From CBDFNC01 sp965249895 (GTDB lineage: Bacteria > Pseudomonadota > Gammaproteobacteria > Enterobacterales > CBDFNC01), in contig CBDFNC010000005.1 of assembly GCA_965249895.1 (NCBI GenBank), positions 1-64,000 of the forward strand: DNA of 64,000 bases, given 5' to 3'. Position numbers and translations under genes: made by a program. Positions 36,095 through 46,404 of this stretch are shown here, piece by piece. Position 1 is the stretch's first letter. Every line of letters starts with the position of its first letter. Under the pieces are notes generated by a model that saw only the letters and a list, made by a program, of their open reading frames with translations, was not told the DNA's origin and did not search any database.

Positions 36095-37153
36095 CTATGC
36101 TTTTTTCCTGTTACGAGCTTCTCCTTGCACACTGCGGTACATCTTAGTTAACTTGCGATTTTGACTGCGTGTTTCTGCGAGTGTCGCTCCATTCCTCGCT
36201 TGCTCTCGATTAAGCTTTTGGTAGTTTTTCAGCCTCCTCTGTTCGAGACCGCCTGCTTCTACTGCTGCTATTACCGCACAATTTGGTTCGGTTTGATGCT
36301 GACAATCTGAAAATCGACATTTTTCAGTAAGCGCGGTAATGTCAGAAAAGGCTTCTGCAATCCCCTGCTCGCTTGCCGCTAGCTGTAACTCACGCATACC
36401 TGGAGTATCGAGCAACAAGCCGCCCGCAGGCATAATATTCAATGCGCGGCTCGTGGTCGTGTGTCGACCTTTACCGTCATCCTCCCGAATACCAGCTGTC
36501 AGCTGTGTTTCATTTCCCAACAAGGTGTTAACCAGAGTGGACTTGCCAACCCCAGATGAACCCAAAAAAGCAACGGTATTACCACGGCTACACCATGGCT
36601 CAAGGATCGCAACGCTGCTACGTTCTAAACCATTAACGGCTTCAACCATCAACCCGGGCTCTAATGCTCGAACTTCTCGAATATAGTCGTCAGGCTTATC
36701 ACAGCAATCGGATTTGGTCAGTACCACGACTGGCTCAGCACCCGCTTCATGAACAAGTGTTAGATAGCGTTCAATACGACTTAAGTTAAAATCATCGTTT
36801 AACGAACAAACCACAAATACAGTGTCTACGTTTGTAGCTATTATCTGCGCTTGAACCTTACTACCGGCAGCTTTACGGGTAAATTCCGACATCCGGTCGA
36901 GTAGTCGAACAAAACGATGCTGTTGATCCAACAGTATCCAATCGCCAACAGTCATATTCGGCAGTTCAGACGTGACAGGTAATGTGAGTGTTTTTGGCTC
37001 AGCTCGCTCCTGTTGGTCCATCGCGAGTAGAAAACCAGTACGGTGATGAGCCATGACACGCGCAACACAAACTGTTTCCCACTCTTCATATGAAAGTTGT
37101 TGTTGAAAAAAAGGTCGCCACCCAAGCTGTAGTAATATTGTAGAATTTGACAT
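36095..37153 (-). CDS. rsgA: Ribosome-dependent GTPase RsgA (divergent type)
   Basis: 352 residues. Circularly permuted GTPase order: VLTKSD (G4), SSGVGKSTLVN (G1), a threonine-rich HTTTSRAL (G2), LLDTPGMREL (G3), then the zinc region CRFSDCQHQTEPNCAV. Starts after an AGGGG site. RsgA acts late in 30S subunit maturation. The N-terminal OB part and C-terminal basic tail resemble the second, laterally variable RsgA copies found in many bacteria, so a canonical rsgA may exist elsewhere in the genome. Confidence 0.88.
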   Translation of the reverse strand: MSNSTILLQLGWRPFFQQQLSYEEWETVCVARVMAHHRTGFLLAMDQQERAEPKTLTLPVTSELPNMTVGDWILLDQQHRFVRLLDRMSEFTRKAAGSKVQAQIIATNVDTVFVVCSLNDDFNLSRIERYLTLVHEAGAEPVVVLTKSDCCDKPDDYIREVRALEPGLMVEAVNGLERSSVAILEPWCSRGNTVAFLGSSGVGKSTLVNTLLGNETQLTAGIREDDGKGRHTTTSRALNIMPAGGLLLDTPGMRELQLAASEQGIAEAFSDITALTEKCRFSDCQHQTEPNCAVIAAVEAGGLEQRRLKNYQKLNREQARNGATLAETRSQNRKLTKMYRSVQGEARNRKKA

Positions 37154-37586
37154 AGGAACCCCTGACGCATTTATTGTGAATGCGCCTGAAAAAATATCAG
37201 GGGGTAGAGATCGACTCAGAACTGCATATGAGTAGCAGTTAGTATCAAAGTCAATATTAGACCCCGGCTAAAATACCGGGCAGGAGAGAAACAAAACTAA
37301 AGGGAGAACTCTCGGCGTGCCCAGTTATGGTTAACTACAATCATCAATTAATCCTCCAATGTGTTAAATACACTGAGAATCTAGCAGACTTATCCATTCG
37401 AGCCAAGAATATTTCCCTACATTAATCCAATCTTTTATACCTTGATTGAAATTTTACCGTTCCAGGCCGTATTATGTGTTTGACCTCCGAAACTAGCGCC
37501 TTGTCAAAAACCAAAGAACTAACGCGTTACGTCAGCTCTACCTTTTCAACCAAACGAAGATACAGAACGCTATCTCCAAGTTACTC
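37154..37586. other. Intergenic region
   Basis: About 430 bp with no gene or clear signal seen, apart from the rsgA promoter region presumed near 37170-37260. Confidence 0.4.
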
Positions 37587-37836
37587 TAGCTGGTGCCCGT
37601 CCTGAAACGCACACATTCGTTCTTCAGTCATATTCTTAAAATGCGAAACTTGCCGTTTTGCAAAGGCCTAAAGTTAGTTACTACTACCTCAGCGCTCGCT
37701 GTCATTGTCAGCTTGCCTGGCAATCCAGTGTCTTTTAGCGCTCACAGAGATCGCGGTTAAGCCACTGGATTCCGAGATGTCGGACCACCACGTACGCGAG
37801 AATGACAAGATAGCGTTTCAGGACGGACACTAGCTA
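37587..37836. mobile_element. MITE-A, longest copy
   Basis: 250 bp with 24-bp terminal inverted repeats: left TAGCTGGTGCCCGTCCTGAA, right in reverse TAGCTAGTGTCCGTCCTGAA, both continuing ACGC. No coding capacity. The other copies are aligned to this one. Confidence 0.88.
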
Positions 37837-38018
37837 TAGAGCAAGCTTTCTATTGGGCTAATTACTACTGTTGGTAAGGGCGGTAATTCCATTTTTGGCG
37901 GTATAGTAACTAACTTCAGGCTATACTCGCGATTGACTGTGTTTTTAAAAAAGCAAAGAGGTAAAATTGCTCACCTTTGGGTGGATAGGCCCTTAAGGAC
38001 AGTGGGTAACAATATATT

Positions 38019-38966
38019 ATGGTGAAAAAATGCCTTGCAGTACTAATCTCCCTACTCTTTTTATCCATGCTGTTCACCCAGCTCCCTGACTTATTTTCTG
38101 CCAAGCTTGTGGACGCTCTTTGGCCATTTGGCCACGTAGTTATCTTTGCCACTTGGGTTAGTTTGATATTTTTCTACCGCCCTCAACTTCTCGCCACTTC
38201 ATTCCAGATCCAATTTGCCTTAGTCAGCATATTAGCGCTATTTGTGGGTGGAGCTATCGAGCTCATCCAGCCCTTTTTCGGTCGTAGCGCAGAGCTTGGC
38301 GATATCTATTTCAATTGGCTAGGTTGCTTTGCTGCATTAATATTTTTGACCAAAGCCAAGCTTAGCCACCGTCTATTAGCTGGCCTGCGGATCATCTGCT
38401 TGAGCTTGTTAACCATTCATGCCATTCCTGCTTTCCATACGGTCAAAGATGAACTGCAGGCTATCTGGAACTTCCCCGTACTTGCTGAGTTTAATTCTGC
38501 CAATGAGTTACAGCGTTGGAAATCAGATCAGCCGTTATCCAGGGTAAAGGAAAGTGAGCTATTGGGCGACGAAAAAGCCAATAACAGCTTGATGAAAGTA
38601 ACCCTATCTACCAGATCATATACAGGAGCTGCGTTAAGGTATTTTCCCGGTGACTGGCGGGAATACGATCAAGTCAAGGTCGAGCTTTTCAACCCGAACC
38701 CAAAAACGTTAAAACTTAACTGCATCATTATCGACAAGCAATACAATAAATCTCGTCCAAATGCAGAAGACCGATTCGATCAATGGATCCACGTTCCACC
38801 AGGTTGGAGCAGCCACTATATCTCATTGGAAGAAGTGAGAAATGCACCGATAGATAGAGACATGGATTTGGCCCAGATTTCCGGCTTTGATCTTTACGCT
38901 TACAAGCTCAAAGCCCCATTGAATATATATATAAACCAAGTCAAACTATTACGGGATAATAAATAA
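38019..38966 (+). CDS. VanZ-like membrane protein with C-terminal sugar-binding-like domain
   Basis: 315 residues. The N-terminal 130 form four membrane helices with VanZ-type motifs (DALWPFGHVVIFATW, GGAIELIQPFFGRSAELGDIYFN). The C-terminal 170 are soluble and beta-rich with W and Y (KVELFNPNPKTLKL, DLYAYKLKAPLNIYINQV), resembling a CIA30 or carbohydrate-binding fold. Such proteins are common in aquatic Gammaproteobacteria; function unknown. Confidence 0.75.
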   Translation: MVKKCLAVLISLLFLSMLFTQLPDLFSAKLVDALWPFGHVVIFATWVSLIFFYRPQLLATSFQIQFALVSILALFVGGAIELIQPFFGRSAELGDIYFNWLGCFAALIFLTKAKLSHRLLAGLRIICLSLLTIHAIPAFHTVKDELQAIWNFPVLAEFNSANELQRWKSDQPLSRVKESELLGDEKANNSLMKVTLSTRSYTGAALRYFPGDWREYDQVKVELFNPNPKTLKLNCIIIDKQYNKSRPNAEDRFDQWIHVPPGWSSHYISLEEVRNAPIDRDMDLAQISGFDLYAYKLKAPLNIYINQVKLLRDNK

Positions 38967-39131
38967 CCTTGTAACGGTTTTTCGATCAGCGCCTTTTGTG
39001 ACTCCGTCATAAGTTGCCAATAGCTGACTAAAAGAGAAGGTGAATGACCTATCAAAAACGGGGAATCTTAAAAATCAAGGTCGTCACCATACCCAATCAA
39101 TTCCTGCATTTTTAGAAATGTGTTTCACACA

Positions 39132-39596
39132 TTATTGAATCATTAATAAACGTCCACGTTCAATATCTTGTATGACAATTTCTGGCGCTAATACACCATG
39201 ATCATGTCGGTCTAAAGGATGATGGGCAGCCTCTTCTAAACCTTCGGTATTTGAATGACTTGTAATTAAGCCGTGACAATACTCCTGGCTCCACAATTCG
39301 CTACCCTCGGGGTCTGACATGATTTGTTCAGCTTTCTGGCCTAAATTTTCCATATAATACATACCGAGTTCTTCGCCACTAACACCCGCATATTTGATTA
39401 AATTTACAAACGCCAGATCTTGTTGCTGATCAGACAAAAAACCATTTTTGTAGCAAACCGTCAGGCCGATAACATCGTTTCCTAACGCTTCCAGCTTAGG
39501 GTTAAAATGATTATGGCTATGATTGGGTTGGGCAGCTAAAACAGAGGCTGGAAATATAAACCCAATGCTAATACATAAGATGATTAATCTTTTCAT
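39132..39596 (-). CDS. Secreted protein of unknown function
   Basis: 154 residues with a clean signal peptide (MKRLIILCISIGFIFPASVLA-AQ). The mature part is His-rich at the start (NHSHNHFN) and near the end (HHPLDRHDHG), has two cysteines and is otherwise helical. The histidines suggest metal binding. No family recognised. Confidence 0.7.
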   Translation of the reverse strand: MKRLIILCISIGFIFPASVLAAQPNHSHNHFNPKLEALGNDVIGLTVCYKNGFLSDQQQDLAFVNLIKYAGVSGEELGMYYMENLGQKAEQIMSDPEGSELWSQEYCHGLITSHSNTEGLEEAAHHPLDRHDHGVLAPEIVIQDIERGRLLMIQ

Positions 39597-39668
39597 AGTT
39601 TTGCACCTTATTCGAAATCCTATAGTAAAGGGGTCAATTTCAGCCCCTCGATAATCGTGGTTCAGCGG

Positions 39669-41480
39669 TTATTTCTTATCCGTTCCGGAACCTCCACCTG
39701 GCTCTGTTGGCCGTGTAACAGATTGGCGTTCCAGTTTATGATGCTCGCGCATACGGTCCATATACTCTTGTTTCGTATTCATACCTTTTTTCATCGCGTC
39801 GGGTACTTGCTCAGAAGGGATAACAATGTCACGTCGACCGGCCATTCGGTCATCAGCTCAGGATGGTAACCTTCTGGGTAGTAGCGTTTCGGGTCGATCT
39901 CTAAATCTCGGATTTCTTGCTGTTGAATATCTTTACGTTGATTCTTAGGTTTAGGGATCCTAAATTCTGACCCAGCTGCTAGATCGAACTGCGGAGCTCT
40001 GGCATTAGGGAAGTCAGGTAGAATCCCCTCACGAACCCAGGCGTTGTCCTTGGTCATATTAACTACAATGCCATCTGGCGCACCAAAGTGATAAGGACCT
40101 TTCCAATGTTCACGGACTTCCGCTACTGTCTCTTCATTTAAATATGGGTCAAATGTCATGTGTGTAGTCATAAATAGGCGTGGCTGTACCTCATTGGCCA
40201 CATAACCGGCGGCATATGCTGGGGTATGATGAGTATCCACCGTATAACGTGCTAAGAATGGTGGAACCCCTTGAATAATTGATGACACACCGAAAGTCTC
40301 TGTTTGCAGCTCTGTGATAAACAGATCTGCTCCTTTGGCGTACTTAAGGTCGAGTTCAGTGGGCCGGCCATCACCTGTCCAAACAAATGACAGTACTCGA
40401 CCATCTTCTTGGGTCCAATTTAAGCGGTAGCCCGAAGCGCCATCTTTGGCATGGCTGCGACGCCAGTGAATGACCTGTACATTATCCTTGTCATATATCA
40501 CGCCACCGTCATCGCGGAAGTCGAACTCATGCACCACGATGTCGTTACCCGATGGAAATACATCGAAGGCATCTGTATGCCAGTTAAGCATCTGCTGCAT
40601 CCCCTCAACCATATGTCGGGTACCATATTCTGGGGTGGCGCCACTAGGGCCATAGATGTTTAACGGCTTTTCCCAGCGACCATTCCAGCCACCAAATTGA
40701 TACAGATAAGGCAATGAACCAAAGGGGACTGGTCAAACTTGGGTAACAGATCTATCGGGTTTGTAGGAGCTGAACCCATCTCAGGGATGAGATGTAAAGC
40801 GCATGGATGCACGTTCGGCGAACCCGGTGGGCACGGGCTTCGCAGATTCCATCTGCTCCACAGAGGCCGCTACAATTGTTACCCTAATACCCGTTATTTG
40901 ATGGGTTCCAACCAAAGTGATCTACGTGTAGGTGAGTAATAAAGATATGGTCAAGCTCATTCATTGCCACACCAGCTGCGACATAGTTAGCGATTGAGCC
41001 TTCACCCAGATCAAATACGAAGTTAGAGCCATTGCCCAATTCTACATAAATAGAAGTATTTGCTTGTCCAGGCCGAATCATGGGAGAGGTGCCCATAAAA
41101 GTGACGCGCATTTCATCAGGCTGCACTTCTTCAGTACGTGGATACCAGTTAGCACCAGAGACCATGTGGTCTCCGTAGGGGGCGATCCCTTCGAACATTA
41201 ACCCCTCTTTCCAGCCCTTATCACCGTGTGATGGATGATTATTCACACCACCAGCCAATACAGATAAGATCTCGGCTTCGGTGGAGTATATTTTTCCTTT
41301 GCCAGCGGCTTTCTTGTATTCCTCTAACGTTGTGCCTTCATGGTATTCAAACTTCTGAGTATTTTTAACATCTGTTTTAGTAACACGTGTGTTGTACTCC
41401 ATCATTGGATCTGCAGCTAAGGCTGTTGAAGCGAGGAGCATGCCTGCCGTGATTGTCGATAATTTGGCAATTTTTGTCAT
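39669..41480 (-). pseudogene. MBL-fold hydrolase gene split by MITE-B and frameshifted
   Basis: Starts at ATG 41480 after GGTGGA with a signal peptide (MTKIAKLSTITAGMLLAST). Resembles the GntH-like metallo-beta-lactamase-fold family. The zinc motif HLHVDHFG is cut exactly after HFG by MITE-B at 40725-40909; removing the element and one 8-bp duplication restores HLHVDHFG-SLPYLYQFGG in frame. The second half runs to 39791, but near 39835 a frame change is needed to reach the natural end (RRDIVIPSEQVPDAMKKG..GTDKK, stop 39669). So there are two lesions. Confidence 0.88.
40725..40909. mobile_element. MITE-B copy 2, inside MBL-fold gene
   Basis: 185 bp from GGGACTGGTCAAACTTGGGT to TTTGATGGGTTCC. 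Flanked by perfect 8-bp duplications AACCAAAG at 40717-40724 and 40910-40917. The host gene is interrupted; 185+8 is not a multiple of three. Confidence 0.95.
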
Positions 41481-41599
41481 AGTTTCCACCTTGTTTGGTT
41501 TGAACCTCAATAAGACATAAGTCTTTGTTGGGGGTATTCTGGTAGAAAAATACATGCGAATATATAATGTGTTTTATATATTAAACATCACAAAATGAG

Positions 41600-42286
41600 A
41601 TGTACCATATGAAAGAGAGACTCGATCTAAATTTGCTTAAGGTGTTCATTGAGGTGTATCGCTTAAACTCAATCACGTTAGCCGCTGAGGCATTAGACTC
41701 CACCCAACCGGCGGTGAGTGGAATATTAAAGCGATTGTCCGCTCAGCTCGGTGAACAACTTTTTACCCGTGAAGGTCGTGGTATTTCTCCCACTAATATT
41801 GCAATACAACTGGCCAGTGAAATCGCCCCTCATTTAACCGCTATCGATAACTCAATTGCCAATTTAAAGACGTTTGATATACAGCATAACCACAAATTTA
41901 AAGTATCCGTATCTGAGCCTATGATGTTGTTGTTGCAACCTTTAATCAACGAAGTCGCCAGTTTAGGAAATTGTCATATCGAATTGATGATAGCACCCAG
42001 TACACAAGAGTCATTACTAGAGCAACTCAGCCTACAGCAGATAGATTTGGCCATAGATCTAGGCCGGACTAAGCATCCATCATATCTAAACAAGCCCTTT
42101 CATAGGGATCGACTGTTGCTTTCTTGCTCGAAGCAACATAAGGAAATAAAAGGAGAAATCACCATAGAGCAATTTTATAAGTCACAACATGTGGGGATTA
42201 AAATGCGCCGTGATGGCCTGCATGCAATTCAGGAGTTAGCCAAAGTTCCTATAGAAGAGCGAACTGTTACGTCTTTCCGTAGTTAA
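41600..42286 (+). pseudogene. LysR-family regulator, C-terminally truncated
   Basis: 228 residues against the usual ~300. The HTH is intact (LKVFIEVYRLNSITLAAEAL, TQPAVSGILKRL) and the ligand domain breaks off after VPIEERTVTSFR. A transposon begins just downstream and probably removed the end. It is divergent from the split MBL-fold gene, which it likely regulated. DNA binding could persist. Confidence 0.8.
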
Positions 42287-42479
42287 GGTTTCTCACCTCA
42301 AATAATCCCAAGATCATTTAGACGATTCTTATCTCTTATCCCTCGCCCAATCCGGGATAAACACAGTACCCTGCTGTTTATTTTTTGCTCTTTCATCCTC
42401 AAAAAGCAAACAGGCCGCTACTCCGTCTACTAAAATATTTTCTGCAACAAAAACAATTAGCTAGACAAGGAGAGCGGCC

Positions 42480-43007
42480 ATGAGTTCTATTCTGGCAGGT
42501 ATCTGCACCCTTTATCAACATATTTACCACTTAAAAACAGCGCCTAACGATTATCGCCCTAACATCTGTCCCCACTGCAGTCGAGCCGGGCTTTGGTTCC
42601 ATGGCTGCTATGAGCGTAAAGCGGATCGCGCTCCGGCTAAGCTGCGCCTGGAAGAGCCTATTCTTATTCCTCGCTTTTTCTGCCGTCATTGTGGGAAGAC
42701 TTGCTCTTGCTTACCAGAAGCTATCCCTCCCCGCCGCTGGTATTTGTGGTCTGTCCAACAGGCTGTATTGATGCTGTTGTTCGCGGGCGATAGCGCCAAT
42801 ACCGATTCTCCTTGTCATGCCACTATCCGCCGTTGGCACACCTCTTTACGCGAGCAATTTATCCTCCACTCCAACGCCTTACGTAGCCGCTTTGCCGATC
42901 TTGGACGTGCCATTGATTTCGATGATTTTTGGCCGCTGTGCCTCAATAAAATGCCTTTCTCGTCCATCATGATATTCCTCCATCAAAGCGGCCTGCCTAT
43001 CCCGTGA
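42480..43007 (+). CDS. DUF6431 zinc-finger transposon protein
   Basis: 175 residues. Two cysteine pairs, ICPHCSRAGLWFHGCY and FFCRHCGKTCSCLPE, form a zinc-binding front, followed by a helical part ending MIFLHQSGLPIP. DUF6431 proteins occur as the first gene of this transposon type. Likely a DNA-binding accessory. Good ribosome site (AAGGAG). Confidence 0.72.
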   Translation: MSSILAGICTLYQHIYHLKTAPNDYRPNICPHCSRAGLWFHGCYERKADRAPAKLRLEEPILIPRFFCRHCGKTCSCLPEAIPPRRWYLWSVQQAVLMLLFAGDSANTDSPCHATIRRWHTSLREQFILHSNALRSRFADLGRAIDFDDFWPLCLNKMPFSSIMIFLHQSGLPIP

Positions 43008-43139
43008 TGACACCGAAATATCAAGCACGAAACACGGGTATTTACTGCTCTGCGAGGCACCCACACAGTTTGTTCGTGTCGCTAAATCCGGTTGTGGTCT
43101 GTACTCCAAAGTGGCATGCCAGCAAAGGAGAAAGCGCAG

Positions 43140-44489
43140 ATGCATCCGATGACGTTATTCCGATTATCCGTGATCGGCCCCTTGATAAGTCAGAGTGGCC
43201 AGGTACACGGAGAACTCAGCCAGCAGCTCAGACAACTGGCAGAGCAAGCCTATGCGATTCCAGGTAGTCACCGCTGTTATTTGAGCGTAAAAACCATTGA
43301 ATCCTGGTATTACGCTTATCTGCGTGGCGGTGCTGATGCACTTGCACCTAAGCGTCGTGTCGACTGCGGCCAGTCGAAGATCCGCCCCGAGTTACAAGCC
43401 GCCATTTTGCAGGCTAAGCGTGATAATCCAAAGCGCTCTTTAAATGTGCTCTGCGCCTTGATGGAGGCCCAGGGGCTGGCGGCTAAAGGGGAGCTTAAAC
43501 GCGCCAGTCTTCACCGCTTGCTGCAAGTTCATAATCTGTCCCGCCCCGTGGGTTGTGCCAGTGAAGCGCAGGAATATCGTAGTTTCGTTGCAGAGCGAGC
43601 CGGCGATATCTGGTATTCAGATGCGATGCATGGTCCGCAGGTTCCGATCAAGGGGCGGCTGCGCAAGGCTTACCTGATCTCCTTTATGGATGATGCTTCC
43701 CGGCTGATCTGCCACAGTGCATTTTGCCCCGGTGAAACCGCCCTGGACGTAGAGAGCGTACTGAAGCAAGCGCTATTGAAACGCAATTTACCACGCAAAT
43801 TAGTGATTGATAACGGCGCGGCCTATCGCGCCGGGAGCTTGCAAGGTATTTGTGCCCGTTTGGGGATCCAATTGATTTATTGCCGACCATATCGACCCGA
43901 GGGCAAAGGGAAGCTTGAAAGATGGCACCGCACATTGCGCGCGCAATTTATCAGTGAACTGACGTCGGCGCATTTATGTTCACTGGATAACCTGAACGCC
44001 TGCCTCTGGGCCTGGATTGAGCAATGTTACCACAGGGGCGAACATCAAGGGCTTGAAGGGCTAACCCCGCTGGCGCGTTGGCAACAAGATCTGACGACGA
44101 TGCGCTCGCTGGGGCCCTTTGCCGCCAGTCTGGACACGCTGTTTTATCATCGCTATACCCGCAAAGTTCGTCGTGATGGCACCGTCTCTCTCTGGGGAAA
44201 ACGTTTTGAAGTAGCTTATGAACTGGCGGGGCGCAAGATCAGTTTGGTTGTTGAGCCTCATGAGCAACGGGTCGTGGCGGTAGAATCAGCCCAAGGAGAA
44301 CCCCTTGGTCAAGCCACGCCGCTGGATCAAGTCGCCAATTGTCATCGCCGACGCCAGGGTGAAACAACAAACCAAACAGCATCGGTAGTGAAGGCAAATA
44401 GCCAACATAAGCCTAACGTCATAGAGCTGGCCTGTGAGCGCTATGGTGAGCAGCTTAAGTTGCCCATTGAGCAGGATGACCAGGAGTAA
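43140..44489 (+). CDS. DDE integrase-core transposase (TniA/Mu-like)
   Basis: 449 residues from ATG 43140, preceded by AAAGGAG. N-terminal helix-turn-helix (SVKTIESWYYAYLRGGADAL). RVE core with DIWYSDAMHGPQV (Asp), LVIDNGAAYRAG (Asp) and RPYRPEGKGKLERWHRTL (Glu). C-terminal Mu-type beta barrel (VSLWGKRFEV). It appears intact, so the element could be active. Confidence 0.88.
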   Translation: MHPMTLFRLSVIGPLISQSGQVHGELSQQLRQLAEQAYAIPGSHRCYLSVKTIESWYYAYLRGGADALAPKRRVDCGQSKIRPELQAAILQAKRDNPKRSLNVLCALMEAQGLAAKGELKRASLHRLLQVHNLSRPVGCASEAQEYRSFVAERAGDIWYSDAMHGPQVPIKGRLRKAYLISFMDDASRLICHSAFCPGETALDVESVLKQALLKRNLPRKLVIDNGAAYRAGSLQGICARLGIQLIYCRPYRPEGKGKLERWHRTLRAQFISELTSAHLCSLDNLNACLWAWIEQCYHRGEHQGLEGLTPLARWQQDLTTMRSLGPFAASLDTLFYHRYTRKVRRDGTVSLWGKRFEVAYELAGRKISLVVEPHEQRVVAVESAQGEPLGQATPLDQVANCHRRRQGETTNQTASVVKANSQHKPNVIELACERYGEQLKLPIEQDDQE

Positions 44490-44493
44490 ACTT

Positions 44494-45291
44494 ATGTATT
44501 TACAACACTTTGGTTTAACCCATGCACCGCTAGGCAAGCAAGTTAAAGCGCTGTGGAACGATGGCCAGATTAGCCAATTAGAAGAGCGATTTAGCTGGCT
44601 GTTGGAGAGTCCCGGCGTGGGCTTGCTGACTGGCGAGGCGGGCGCAGGAAAAACGGCGGCTTTACGCCAGCTCTGCCAACCTCTAAATCCCCATTGTTAT
44701 CAGGTGATCTACCTGGCTGAAACCGATTTTGGACGAGTGGATCTTTATCGTAGTCTGGCACTGGCCTTAGGACTGGAGCCCGCATATCGGCGGGCGCAAC
44801 TGTGGCGAGATATCAAAGCCAGGGTAATAGAGCTGGTAGATGGATGTCAGCAACTACCCGTCTGGATCATTGATGAAGCGCAGAATCTCCCCAAGGCCTT
44901 TTTCCAGGATCTGCCCGCCTTCCTAAACTATGCCTTTGACTCCCGGGATTTAATGACCGTATGGCTGGTAGGACACCCGGTTTTAGCGCAAACCTTGAGC
45001 CGGGCACCTTATGCCGCATTAAACAGCCGAATTCAGGTGCGGCAAAAATTCGAACCAATCATGGAGAGAGAACGCTTTAGCGGCCTGATAAAACACGCTT
45101 TTATGGACGCCGGTTGCCAGCAGACACTGATGTCAGACAGCGGTCTTGAAATGCTGCGTCAGGCGAGTCAGGGCAATATGAGACGTGCAGGTCTGGTGTT
45201 AAATCAGGTGATGCACATAGCGATGACCAAAGGGCAAAATCACCTGCCAGACGATCTATTACAACAAGCTATAGAGGAGTGTCGAAGATGA
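44494..45291 (+). CDS. ExeA/TniB-like AAA ATPase of transposon
   Basis: 265 residues from ATG 44494. Walker A GEAGAGKTAALRQL at about 47-60, Walker B VWIIDEAQNLP near 125-135, an Arg sensor region NSRIQVRQKF. Such ATPases choose the target and activate the DDE transposase. Start is 4 bp after the transposase stop with an AGGAG site; the stop overlaps the next gene. Confidence 0.85.
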   Translation: MYLQHFGLTHAPLGKQVKALWNDGQISQLEERFSWLLESPGVGLLTGEAGAGKTAALRQLCQPLNPHCYQVIYLAETDFGRVDLYRSLALALGLEPAYRRAQLWRDIKARVIELVDGCQQLPVWIIDEAQNLPKAFFQDLPAFLNYAFDSRDLMTVWLVGHPVLAQTLSRAPYAALNSRIQVRQKFEPIMERERFSGLIKHAFMDAGCQQTLMSDSGLEMLRQASQGNMRRAGLVLNQVMHIAMTKGQNHLPDDLLQQAIEECRR

Positions 45292-45616
45292 ATGAAGAAG
45301 ATGAAGCGACTTGGCCAACGCACGAAGAGATCTTTGCGCAGGAGCTATCTGACGAAGCAGCCTTTGCCATTTATCAACTCCTGCAAACCTTCACCCAGCA
45401 CTTTAAAGAGCACTATTACGGCCATATTCGCCGCCACCTTGAAGAAGAGCGTAGCCAAGAGCAAGTAGAAAACAGCAGCGAAAACGGGATCCTCTGGGAT
45501 GACGAACCGGCGGCTATCCCCTTGGCACCGTCTTTGACGATGTGTTTTGGCATCATCCCCTGAGCAGCAGCCTGCTGGAGTACTTTGGCCCAGGTTTTAC
45601 CATCTCGCTGTTTTAA
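45288..45616 (+). pseudogene. Small acidic transposon protein, frameshifted
   Basis: Starts ATGA-overlapped with the ATPase. First frame: NEEDEATWPTHEEIFAQEL and on to WDDEPAAIPLAPS, stop at 45563. Another frame from about 45510 gives a natural-looking end, YPLGTVFDDVFWHHPLSSSL..GPGFTISLF, stop 45616. A one-base lesion near 45515 would explain this. Confidence 0.6.
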
Positions 45617-45625
45617 ACACAAACC

Positions 45626-45670
45626 TCCCGAATTGATGCAGGGAAAAGATGCCCCTGCTTCAGTTCGGGA
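45626..45670. terminator. Long hairpin after transposon genes
   Basis: TCCCGAATTGATGCAGGG and CCCTGCTTCAGTTCGGGA form an imperfect 18-bp stem. Either the operon terminator or part of the transposon end. Confidence 0.55.
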
Positions 45671-45855
45671 TAAAGTAGGTTATCTGATGCTAAATAGGTT
45701 GGGATGGATAGCCGAGCAGAGAGTGGGACATCCACATCAAGCGTCGCGATACAATCCGGCTCACTTTGCGTTTTGACGAGGGCGTCGAAGGCAGCCCGGG
45801 CAGCCCCGCGGGCGGTGTAGACAGCCTTCGGGATATACCGAATTCATCGGATGGC

Positions 45856-45930
45856 GGTGATATCACCATGGCACTGGCGCTCTTTGCGAGAAGATCGAGT
45901 TTGCTGAGGAGCTAAGTGGTGTTCGGTTTA
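45856..45930 (+). repeat. 80-bp repeat C, copy 1
   Basis: GGTGATATCACCATGG..TGGCGCTCTTTGCGAGAAGATCG through GTGTTCGGTTTA. Nearly identical to 63731-63813 in reverse, with small indels and weaker similarity beyond. Confidence 0.8.
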
Positions 45931-46404
45931 TACTGTTGTTCTTGATAGTGTTTTTCCGAAATAATTATCTCAAACGAAGCTTATCAGTCAGCAAGTTATG
46001 GGCCAAAATTTTTAACTTACAAACGCTTCCTTTACCTTTTGAGACTTATCCGATCGAACATTATATGATTTGGCATAAGAGAACGGATAACAGTGCTGCA
46101 CACCTATGGCTAAGAGGTTTAATTGCATCCCTGATCAAGGACTACACTTAAGTACCTGATATCGATTCAAAGTCGATCTCCTCAATGACATATTGTAAGT
46201 CATGGGTAAACGACACCATAAAGCCGCTATTGTCATCGACAAACTCCCTTTTAACTTCAAAATCATCTGGGGGATATTTTTGGGGATATCTCCCCGACTC
46301 GCGAATCAAAGGAAAACAGGTTCAGAAATAAGCCATGGGAAATCATGGCTTATTTCTGTCGCTAGCCTGGGTATCTACAAGCCTGGTAGAGGGTCAAATC
46401 TCAA
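45931..46404. other. Gene-poor stretch with palindrome and possible coding remnant
   Basis: A perfect 15-bp palindrome (CAGAAATAAGCCATG 46323-46337, CATGGCTTATTTCTG 46344-46358) may terminate the SGNH gene. On the minus strand 46148-46300 an open frame without a start reads ...YPPDDFEVKREF, then FMVSFTHDLQYVIEEIDFES to a stop; it looks like the tail of a lost gene. No family recognised. Confidence 0.4.

Larger units (their letters stand above)
42287..45690. mobile_element. Four-gene DDE/AAA transposon (TniA-TniB-like)
   Basis: Genes in one direction with tight spacing: a zinc-finger DUF6431 protein, a DDE integrase-type transposase, an ExeA/TniB-like AAA ATPase and a small acidic protein. 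The left end must be near 42287, where the LysR frame is lost; the right end lies after 45616. I could not find convincing terminal inverted repeats, so limits are approximate. Confidence 0.6.
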
